NCBI GenBank assembly: GCA_035461525.1
Contig: DATHVD010000028.1
Span: 1 to 26,196, forward strand
Source of the DNA: JAIBJN01 sp035461525
GTDB lineage: Bacteria; Actinomycetota; Thermoleophilia; Gaiellales; Gaiellaceae
Direction: 5' to 3'
DNA length: 26,196 nucleotides
Shown one piece after another: positions 7,690 to 13,599 of the stretch. The notes beneath the pieces are model-generated. The model made no database searches. It saw only the letters and a program-made list of their open reading frames with translations, and was not told the DNA's origin. The translations under genes and the position numbers were made by a program. How positions within the stretch are numbered: the stretch's first letter is position 1; the number at the start of each line of letters is the position of its first letter.

Positions 7690-7696
7690 TAGACTA
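7690..7696. promoter_or_regulatory. Shared -10 heptamer of a divergent promoter
   Basis: TAGACTA reads TAGACT on the plus strand (7690-7695) and TAGTCT on the minus strand (7691-7696). The plus-strand GTG (7705) is 9 bases downstream and the minus-strand GTG (7683) is 7 bases downstream. The two start codons are only 21 bp apart, so both genes must use this stretch. Both mRNAs would be leaderless or have a leader of only a few bases. Confidence 0.6.
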
Positions 7697-7704
7697 GTGC
7701 GCCT

Positions 7705-8433
7705 GTGCGCCTCCTCGTCCGCAGCTGGAACCTCTACCACGGACGCACCCACCCTCCCTCGGAGCGCCTCTACCTCGAGCGCATGGTGCGGCTGGCGACG
7801 GCGGACGCGCCGGACGTCGTCGCGCTCCAGGAGGTGCCCATGTGGGCGGTGCGCCGGCTGGAGGCGTGGAGCGGGATGGCGGGCGCCTGGGCTATGACGA
7901 TGCCGGCGCTCCTGGGGCCGCTCGCGCGGCGGGCGACCGACGCGGACCCGGTTCGGCTGCGCTCGAGCCTCACCGGACAGGCGAACGCGCTCCTCGTCAA
8001 CCCGCATCTTCCCGTGCGCCGGCACCGGCGCGTCGTGCTCAACCCGGGGCTCTCGCGCACCGACTGGCTCGTCCGCGGCGGCCAGCGGCGCGTCTGCCAC
8101 GCGGTCGAGGCCGAGACGCGCGCGGGCCCGCTCGTCCTGGCGAACCTGCACGCGTCTAACGACCCGGACCGAAAGCTCGTCGCCGAGGAGATCGAGCTCG
8201 CGGTGAGGTTCCTCGCGGGGCCGGAGCCGTGCGTCCTCTGCGGTGACTTCAACGCCGAGCGGCACGCGGTGCCCGGGTTCAGCGAGCCGATCGAGGGCAT
8301 CGACCAGATCCTCGTCCGCGGCCTCGCGCTCGTTCGGCCCCCCGAGGCGTGGCCGGAGGAGCGTCGCCGGGCAGACGGGGCCCTGCTCTCCGATCACGCC
8401 CCCGTCGACGCGGTGGTGGAATGGACCTCGTAG
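7705..8433 (+). CDS. Endonuclease/exonuclease/phosphatase (EEP) family hydrolase
   Basis: The product is 242 aa with the full EEP catalytic set in order. Asn9 is in S-W-N-L, Glu43 in A-L-Q-E-V, His149 in A-N-L-H-A-S, Asp181 and Asn183 in C-G-D-F-N, Asp200 in G-I-D-Q-I, and Asp230-His231 in L-S-D-H-A-P-V. These bind a divalent metal and cleave phosphodiester or phosphomonoester bonds. The substrate (DNA, RNA, phosphoinositide or other) cannot be told from this. There is no signal peptide, so it is probably cytoplasmic. Its 3' end overlaps the following aminotransferase gene by 13 bp, which points to coupled translation. Confidence 0.88.
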   Translation: MRLLVRSWNLYHGRTHPPSERLYLERMVRLATADAPDVVALQEVPMWAVRRLEAWSGMAGAWAMTMPALLGPLARRATDADPVRLRSSLTGQANALLVNPHLPVRRHRRVVLNPGLSRTDWLVRGGQRRVCHAVEAETRAGPLVLANLHASNDPDRKLVAEEIELAVRFLAGPEPCVLCGDFNAERHAVPGFSEPIEGIDQILVRGLALVRPPEAWPEERRRADGALLSDHAPVDAVVEWTS

Positions 8434-9503
8434 CCGTCCGCAGCGAGCTGCCCGTGCTCGAGCGCAAGGCGTACCTGAACGCGGGCACCTTCGGGCCCCT
8501 TCCGCGGCGGTCGGTCGAGGCGATGCAGGCCGTCGAGCGCCGCGAGCTCGAGGAGGGGAGGTCCAGCCGCGCGTACTTCGAAGAGGTGCTTGCGCAGCGT
8601 GAGCAGGTGCGGAGCGCCGTCGCAGGGCTGATCGGCGCACCGGCCGGCTCCATCGCGCTGACGGCGTCCACGACCGAGGGGTGCAACGTCGTCCTGCGCG
8701 GCCTCGAGATCGGCCCCGAGGACGAGGTCGTCACCACCGACTCGGAGCACCCGGGGCTCTTCGGAGGGCTCGTCGCCTCGGGAGCGCGGCTGCGCATTGC
8801 GGCGATCCGGGACCGCCCGGCCTCGGAGGCGCTCGCCGCCATCGAGGCGGAGCTCACCTCGCGAACGAGGCTGATTGCCCTCTCGCACGTCTCCTGGCTC
8901 ACCGGCGCGATCCTCCCGCTCCGGGAGCTCGCCGGCCGCGGCGTTCCCGTCCTGGTCGACGGCGCACAGGGCGCGGGCGCGATCCCCGTGGACGTGGCGG
9001 CGCTCGGCTGCGACTTCTACACCGTCTCCGCGCAGAAGTGGCTGCTCGGGCCGGCTGCGACGGGCGCCCTCTACATCGCGCGCCGGCAGCTCGAGGACTG
9101 CCGCGTCGTCTTCCCCTCGTACCTCTCCTGGCAGCACCCGGAGTACGTTCTCGTCGAGGGGGCCAAGCGCTTCGAGGGCGGCTGGATCCCGGCCTCGTCC
9201 GTCGCAGGGCTCCTGGCCGCGCTCGCCTTCGCGACCGGGGCCGGCGAGGAGCGGTTCGCGGCCGCGCAGGCCGCGGCTGCGCGATGCCGGGAGCTCCTGG
9301 CCGAGCGCGGGGCGGAGGTCGTGACGGAGCCCGGGCAGAGCACGCTCGTGTCGTTCCGCGCCGCCGATCCGCCGGCCCTCGCCGCGAGCCTCGCGGAGCA
9401 GGGCGTCGTCGTCCGCGACGTGCCAGGCACCGGCTGGGTTCGCGCGTCCTGCGGCTTCTGGACGAGCGACGAGGACCTCGAGCGCCTCGTTCGGGGGATG
9501 TAG
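8421..9503 (+). CDS. Class V aminotransferase / cysteine desulfurase-like PLP enzyme
   Basis: This 360-aa product has a fold-type I PLP pattern. The N terminus reads Y-L-N-A-G-T-F-G-P-L-P, with T-A-S-T-T-E-G-C-N near residue 80. V-L-V-D-G-A-Q-G-A-G holds the ring-binding Asp180, and T-V-S-A-Q-K-W-L-L-G-P holds the Schiff-base Lys206. The family includes cysteine desulfurases, isopenicillin N epimerase-like enzymes and aminotransferases. I see no clear active-site Cys loop of the SufS/IscS type, so a desulfurase role is not supported. The ATG at 8421 lies inside the end of the EEP hydrolase gene (13-bp overlap in a different frame). The two form an operon. Confidence 0.88.
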   Translation: MDLVAVRSELPVLERKAYLNAGTFGPLPRRSVEAMQAVERRELEEGRSSRAYFEEVLAQREQVRSAVAGLIGAPAGSIALTASTTEGCNVVLRGLEIGPEDEVVTTDSEHPGLFGGLVASGARLRIAAIRDRPASEALAAIEAELTSRTRLIALSHVSWLTGAILPLRELAGRGVPVLVDGAQGAGAIPVDVAALGCDFYTVSAQKWLLGPAATGALYIARRQLEDCRVVFPSYLSWQHPEYVLVEGAKRFEGGWIPASSVAGLLAALAFATGAGEERFAAAQAAAARCRELLAERGAEVVTEPGQSTLVSFRAADPPALAASLAEQGVVVRDVPGTGWVRASCGFWTSDEDLERLVRGM

Positions 9504-9510
9504 GGGGCCG

Positions 9511-9532
9511 CAGGTCGCGTCGAGGCGACCTG
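9511..9532 (+). repeat. Perfect inverted repeat before the lipoprotein gene
   Basis: CAGGTCGC-GTCGAG-GCGACCTG gives an 8-bp stem with a 6-base loop. It sits between the aminotransferase stop (9503) and the lipoprotein ATG (9534). It ends 1 base before that ATG and has no T tract. It could be an operator, or an mRNA hairpin that affects initiation. Confidence 0.55.
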
Positions 9533-9533
9533 T

Positions 9534-10796
9534 ATGCCGCAGGTCCGCCGGAGCCTCGTCCTGCTCTGCGCTCTGGCGCTCGCCGGTTGCGGCCTCGGCC
9601 GAGACGACGCGCCCGCTCCCGAGCTGCAGGAGGTCACGAGCGCACAGCTCGCGGCGATGCCGCTCCCGCAGGCAGCGCTCGGGCCGCTCGCCGACGGGCT
9701 CGGGCGGGAGCCCGAGTCCGGACCGGTGGACAACTCGATGGCGGCGAAGTCGTCGCTCGACCCGCTCGACACGGCCGTTTCCATGCGGGGCAAGGGCCGG
9801 CTCGCCGGTCACAAGCTGAACTTCGTCGCCCCGCGCGGCCTCGCGTCGCTCCGGAAGGGCAAGGGCGTGTTCCTCGTCGGGACGGAGGTCGAGCTGCTCG
9901 AGGACACCGTCTACGCCGCGCACTACCTCGCCGGCGCGGTGGACGACCTCGTGGGTAACGAGGGTCGCGCGGTCGACGGGGTCGAGATCCGCCGCGTGTC
10001 GAGCTTCCCCGTCCCCGGCGTGGCCGACGAGGCGCACGGGCTCACGTCGACCGCAACGGTCGCGGACGTCCGCATGCACATGACTGTGGTCGTCTTCCGC
10101 CGCGGCAGGCTCGTCGCCAGCGTGGGAATCGTCCGCGGAGACAAGCAGGACATGCGCGAACGGATCGCGGAGCTCGCGGCGAAGCTCGACGTCCGGATCC
10201 AGGCCGTGCTCGCCGGCGAGATCGCGCCAGACGAGGTGGAGGCCGCCGCGACCGCCCCGAAGGAGAAGGCCGCTTTCGCCGGGCGCAAGGAGCTGTCCGC
10301 GCTGACTCTCGCCGCGGAGGACGTCGGGCCGCTGGCGGTCGTGAGCGGTCGTGGCCGGCAGAAAGGCGACGGCTTCGTCTCCTTCTACCGCACCTTCGAC
10401 GATGTCATCGTGGGCCGGTCGCACCTGCGCCGCCTCCATGCGCACACGCTCCTCTACCGCACGCCGGCGGAGGCCGAGCTCGCCTTCCGTTCCCTCGGTG
10501 CGAAGGCCGGCCGGCAGGCGTGGGCGGACGGCGTCCTCCAGGCGGTGTCGGAGGGTACGGGCTGGGAGCCGGACGGGATCCGCGTCCGCGCGCTCGAAGA
10601 GCCCGGCAAGGGCCTCGTCGGGCTCGTGGCGACGTTCGGGATTGCCGGCCGGAAGTACCAGGTGGCGACCGTCGCCGTTCGCTCCGGGCGAATGGTCCAG
10701 GCGGTCTCCGGCATGTGCTTCGCGCGCTCGCTCCACCCGCGCGACATGATCCCGGTGGCCAGGCGAGCAGAGGCGCGTCTCGGCGCGGCCGCCTGA
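9534..10796 (+). CDS. Predicted lipoprotein of unknown function
   Basis: The product is 420 aa. Residues 1-19 form a lipoprotein signal peptide: basic V-R-R-S, a hydrophobic core and the lipobox L-A-G-C with Cys19. The mature part seems to contain two related modules. The first (about 70-225) ends with V-F-R-R-G-R-L-V-A-S-V-G and a helical M-R-E-R-I-A-E-L-A-A-K-L. The second (about 260-418) ends with A-V-R-S-G-R-M-V-Q-A-V-S-G and V-A-R-R-A-E-A-R-L. Both resemble small alpha/beta domains followed by a final helix. I recognise no enzyme motif. It is probably anchored to the outside of the membrane, and a binding or scaffold role is only a guess. It may be co-transcribed with the aminotransferase, 30 bp upstream. 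Confidence 0.75.
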   Translation: MPQVRRSLVLLCALALAGCGLGRDDAPAPELQEVTSAQLAAMPLPQAALGPLADGLGREPESGPVDNSMAAKSSLDPLDTAVSMRGKGRLAGHKLNFVAPRGLASLRKGKGVFLVGTEVELLEDTVYAAHYLAGAVDDLVGNEGRAVDGVEIRRVSSFPVPGVADEAHGLTSTATVADVRMHMTVVVFRRGRLVASVGIVRGDKQDMRERIAELAAKLDVRIQAVLAGEIAPDEVEAAATAPKEKAAFAGRKELSALTLAAEDVGPLAVVSGRGRQKGDGFVSFYRTFDDVIVGRSHLRRLHAHTLLYRTPAEAELAFRSLGAKAGRQAWADGVLQAVSEGTGWEPDGIRVRALEEPGKGLVGLVATFGIAGRKYQVATVAVRSGRMVQAVSGMCFARSLHPRDMIPVARRAEARLGAAA

Positions 10797-10808
10797 GGGC
10801 GCTCAGCC

Positions 10809-10823
10809 GCCGGACTCGCCGGC
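10809..10823. terminator. Possible hairpin between convergent genes
   Basis: GCCGG-ACTCG-CCGGC forms a 5-bp stem in the 29-bp gap between the stop codons of the lipoprotein gene (plus) and the HD gene (minus). No T tract follows on either strand, so it is only a weak candidate for a bidirectional terminator. Confidence 0.3.
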
Positions 10824-10825
10824 TC

Positions 10826-11401
10826 CTAGCCGGCCGGCGCTGACGTGCGCAGGCCGAGCTCGCCCGCGACCGGGCGCATCGCCGCGACGACGTTGCGGAT
10901 GTGGTCGTCGAGCTCGAGGCCGAGGAGCTCGGCGCCCGCGTACACCTCGTCGCGGTGGACACCGGCCGCGAACGACGGCTGCTTCAGCTTCTTGCGCACC
11001 GACTTCGGCTCTAGGGTCTCGATGCCGTCGGGGCGCACGAGGCCGCAGGCGTGCACGAAGCCGGCGAGCTCGTCGCAGGCGAAGAGCGTCTTCTTGAGAG
11101 GCGTGTCGCGCGGGAGGCCCAGGTGCTCGGCGTGCGAGAGCACGGCCTCGACCACCTCCTCCGGCCAGCCCTCCTCCCGCAGGATCGGCGCTCCGTCCTG
11201 CGGATGCTCGTCGAGCGTCGGGTGCATCTCGTAGTCGAAGTCGTGCAGGAGCGCAACCGCCGCCCAGAGCTCCTCGTCCTCGCCCTGCTCGCGCGCGTAG
11301 AAACGGACGCACGCCTCCACGGCGAGAGCGTGGCGGAGGAGCGCCTCGCTCGTCGTGTAGCGGGTCAGCGTCTCCCAGGCCCGGTCGCGGGTCACGTCCA
11401 T
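10826..11401 (-). CDS. HD-domain phosphohydrolase-like protein
   Basis: This 191-aa product has the HD-domain metal pattern: His24 (L-L-R-H-A), His53-Asp54 in L-L-H-D-F-D-Y and Asp110 in A-C-D-E-L. Between them is D-E-H-P-Q-D-G-A near residues 64-71 and S-H-A-E-H at 89-93. This single HD domain is like those annotated as HD hydrolases or HDIG proteins, which act on nucleotides or other phosphate esters. The substrate is unknown. The gene is divergent from murA, and both starts face one shared -10 heptamer. The ATG at 11401 lies 11 bases downstream of the minus-strand -10, so its leader would be only about 4 bases. Confidence 0.85.
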   Translation of the reverse strand: MDVTRDRAWETLTRYTTSEALLRHALAVEACVRFYAREQGEDEELWAAVALLHDFDYEMHPTLDEHPQDGAPILREEGWPEEVVEAVLSHAEHLGLPRDTPLKKTLFACDELAGFVHACGLVRPDGIETLEPKSVRKKLKQPSFAAGVHRDEVYAGAELLGLELDDHIRNVVAAMRPVAGELGLRTSAPAG

Positions 11402-11411
11402 CGAGGCCGTT

Positions 11412-11418
11412 TAGGATA
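11412..11418. promoter_or_regulatory. Shared -10 heptamer between the HD gene and murA
   Basis: TAGGATA reads TAGGAT on plus (11412-11417) and TATCCT on minus (11413-11418). The minus-strand gene starts 11 bases downstream. On the plus strand the expected start point is near 11424, giving murA a leader of about 28 bases if the GTG at 11452 is used. Confidence 0.5.
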
Positions 11419-11451
11419 GCCTGCCGGGTCGCTCCGGCATTCGATCCCCGA

Positions 11452-12771
11452 GTGACGACCGTGCCCGAGACGCTCGTAGCAGACACGCTGATGGAGTCCT
11501 TCGTCATCGAGGGAGGGCGCCCCCTGGGCGGCAGGATCCGCGCGGCCGGCAACAAGAACGCCGCGCTCCCGATCGTTGCCGCGGCACTCCTCACCGAGGA
11601 GCCCGTGACGCTCACGAACCTGCCGGCAATCCGGGACGTCGAGTCCATGCTCGAGCTCGTCGCCGACCTCGGTGTCGACGTGTCCCGGTGCGGCGCGGGC
11701 TGCGTCTGCATCGAGGCCCGCGACGTGCGCAAGCACGAGCTCGACGAGGAGCTCTGCACGAGGATCCGCGCGTCCATCCTCCTCGCCGGCCCGCTTCTGG
11801 CGCGCTGGGGCGAGGCGGTCGTGCCGCCCCCCGGCGGCGACGTCATCGGCCGGCGGCGACTCGACACGCACATCCACGCCTTCACGCGGCTCGGCGCCGA
11901 GGTGCGGGCGAACCGGCGCTTCCACATGCGCACCGGGGGCCTCGTCGGCGCGAGCATCTTCCTCGACGAGGCCTCGGTCACGGGAACGGAGAACACGATC
12001 ATGGCCGCCGTCCTCGCCGCGGGTGAGACGACGATCGTCAACGCGGCGTGCGAGCCCCACGTGCAGGATCTCTGCAACTTCCTCGTCTCCCTCGGCGCAG
12101 AGATCGACGGCATCGGCTCGAACGTGCTCACGATCCGCGGAGTCGAGCGGCTGCACGGGGGCGAGTGGCGCATCTGCGCCGACCACATCGAGGTCGCGAG
12201 CTTCATCGGCCTCGGCGCCGTCACCGACGGCGAGATCGTGATCGAGGACGTCGAGCCCGAGCACCTCGCCGGCATCGCGCCCGGCTTCGAGCGGCTCGGG
12301 GTGACGTGGGAGAGCGACGAGACCTCGCTGCGCGTCCCCGGCAAGCAGGACCTCGTCGTGCGCGACGACCTCGGGGCGCAGATCCCCAAGGTCGAGGACG
12401 GCCCGTGGCCCTCGTTCCCGGCCGATCTCACGTCCATCGCCGTCGCCGTCGCCACCCAGGCACGGGGCACGGTGCTCATCTTCGAGAAGATGTTCGAGAA
12501 CCGGCTCTTCTTCGTGGACAAGCTCGTGACGATGGGGGCCCGGATCATCCTCTGCGACCCGCACCGGGCCGTCGTCAGCGGGCCGTCGCAGCTCTACGGC
12601 GAGCGCATGGAGAGCCCGGACATCCGCGCGGGAATGGCGCTCCTGATCGCCAGCCTCTGCGCGGAGGGCACGTCGCGGATCGGGAACATCGGGCAGATCG
12701 ACCGCGGGTACGAGCGGATCGACGAGCGCCTGCGCGCGCTCGGGGCCAGCATCGAGAGACGGGAGGGCTAG
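11452..12771 (+). CDS. murA: UDP-N-acetylglucosamine 1-carboxyvinyltransferase (MurA)
   Basis: The product is 439 aa from the GTG at 11452. It transfers enolpyruvate from PEP to UDP-GlcNAc, the first committed step of peptidoglycan synthesis. Family landmarks are G-N-K-N-A-A-L-P (Lys35, Asn36), R-A-S-I-L-L-A-G-P, the active-site loop P-P-G-G-D-V-I-G, F-P-A-D-L (Asp325, the general base) and S-P-D-I-R-A-G (Arg392). In the loop the usual Cys (Cys115 in E. coli) is Asp130, the change known from Mycobacterium to prevent fosfomycin attack. The start is uncertain: the GTG at 11461 or the ATG at 11491 would remove 3 or 13 residues, and none has a good Shine-Dalgarno sequence. RidA follows after 2 bp. 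Confidence 0.95.
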   Translation: MTTVPETLVADTLMESFVIEGGRPLGGRIRAAGNKNAALPIVAAALLTEEPVTLTNLPAIRDVESMLELVADLGVDVSRCGAGCVCIEARDVRKHELDEELCTRIRASILLAGPLLARWGEAVVPPPGGDVIGRRRLDTHIHAFTRLGAEVRANRRFHMRTGGLVGASIFLDEASVTGTENTIMAAVLAAGETTIVNAACEPHVQDLCNFLVSLGAEIDGIGSNVLTIRGVERLHGGEWRICADHIEVASFIGLGAVTDGEIVIEDVEPEHLAGIAPGFERLGVTWESDETSLRVPGKQDLVVRDDLGAQIPKVEDGPWPSFPADLTSIAVAVATQARGTVLIFEKMFENRLFFVDKLVTMGARIILCDPHRAVVSGPSQLYGERMESPDIRAGMALLIASLCAEGTSRIGNIGQIDRGYERIDERLRALGASIERREG

Positions 12772-12773
12772 AG

Positions 12774-13160
12774 ATGGAGAAGCACGCAGTGCGCACCGGG
12801 CGGGCGCCGGCGCCGTTCCAGGGCGCGCCGTACTCGCAGGGCGTCGTCGCCGGCGACCTCGTGTTCGTCTCCGGTCAGCTCGGCGTCGACCCCGAGAGCG
12901 GCGACATCGTGGCCGGAGGGATCGTCGAGCAGACGGAGCAGGTCATGAAGAACCTGGCCGCGGTGCTCGAGGAGGCGGGCTCCAGCCTCGCCAACGCCCT
13001 CATGGTCTCGATCTTCCTCGTCGACCTGGGCGACTTCCAGGCGATGAACGAGGTCTACGCGCGCCATCTCGCCGAGCCGTACCCCGCGCGCGCGACCGTC
13101 CAGATCGCCGCGCTTCCGTCCGGCGCGCGGATCGAGATCGCCGTCGTCGCGCACCGGTAG
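12774..13160 (+). CDS. RidA/YjgF family protein
   Basis: The product is 128 aa, the standard length. Motifs are A-P-Y-S-Q-G-V-V-A-G-D-L-V-F-V-S-G-Q near the N terminus and P-A-R-A-T-V-Q with the conserved Arg, then I-E-I-A-V-V-A. RidA proteins hydrolyse reactive enamine/imine intermediates made by PLP enzymes and act as cytosolic trimers. A GGGAGGG Shine-Dalgarno-like run lies 6 bases before the ATG, inside the end of murA. The two are therefore co-transcribed. Which RidA subfamily it belongs to is not clear from sequence alone. Confidence 0.9.
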   Translation: MEKHAVRTGRAPAPFQGAPYSQGVVAGDLVFVSGQLGVDPESGDIVAGGIVEQTEQVMKNLAAVLEEAGSSLANALMVSIFLVDLGDFQAMNEVYARHLAEPYPARATVQIAALPSGARIEIAVVAHR

Positions 13161-13173
13161 CCTCCGCTACCGG
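13154..13173 (+). terminator. Hairpin at the end of murA-ridA
   Basis: CCGGTAGC-CTCC-GCTACCGG is a perfect 8-bp stem with a 4-base loop, and it includes the ridA stop codon. No T tract follows. It is the likely terminator or 3'-end stabiliser of the murA-ridA operon. Confidence 0.55.
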
Positions 13174-13565
13174 CACGCACGAGCTGGGTGTAGGTGGCGG
13201 CCGTGTAGCCCGGCTTCGTGACCCGGTAGGTGAGCTTCCTCGGGTACGTCTTCGCCCGGAGCTTGAGGACGACGGGCGGCGAGTCGGACGTGCCGAGCAG
13301 GCGTCACCTTCAGGGACGTGCTGATGATGAGGCCGCAGCAGACCTTCGGGCCCGGCGCCCAGTAGCTCGTCGAGTTGATCTCGACCTCGTAGCCCGGAGG
13401 CGGCCGTCTACGTCAGCTGTGAGTCGAAGAATCCCGGGTCGGCACGAGGTCCGCGACGGCGAGGTCCGTCGGCGCTGGCGGGGCGGCGGCGAGCGGCGGC
13501 CCCTGCGGCTCGGGGGTGCCGGCGCCCGCGATCCCAGCCTGTGCCGCCGCAGGCGTGGGGCGCAT
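13174..13565 (-). pseudogene. Frameshifted remnant of a secreted-type protein
   Basis: On the minus strand, protein-like pieces occur in successive frames. From an ATG at 13565 there is an Ala/Pro-rich linker ending A-P-T-D-L-A-V-A-D-L-V-P. Then D-P-G-F-F-D-S-Q-L-T, next P-P-G-Y-E-V-E-I-N-S-T-S-Y-W-A-P-G, which runs on to L-I-I-S-T-S-L-K-V-T-P. After a further shift come P-P-V-V-L-K-L and T-Y-R-V-T-K-P-G-Y-T-A. The beta-strand-like pattern suggests a surface or cell-wall protein module, but I do not recognise the family. No signal peptide remains. It fills most of the 440-bp gap between ridA and the DHH/CCA gene. Confidence 0.55.
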
Positions 13566-13586
13566 CCCCACGAGGAGGGATCGCCG

Positions 13587-13599
13587 TAACCTTCCCGGG
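13587..13599 (+). promoter_or_regulatory. -10 element for the leaderless DHH-CCA gene
   Basis: TAACCT (13587-13592) is followed by 7 bases and then the GTG start at 13600. No Shine-Dalgarno sequence lies in those 7 bases. A leaderless transcript is the simplest reading. Confidence 0.5.

Noticed and set aside
8394..10736. 780-codon minus-strand frame opposite the aminotransferase and lipoprotein genes.
   Set aside because: Low-complexity antisense shadow; the plus strand carries clear PLP and lipobox motifs.
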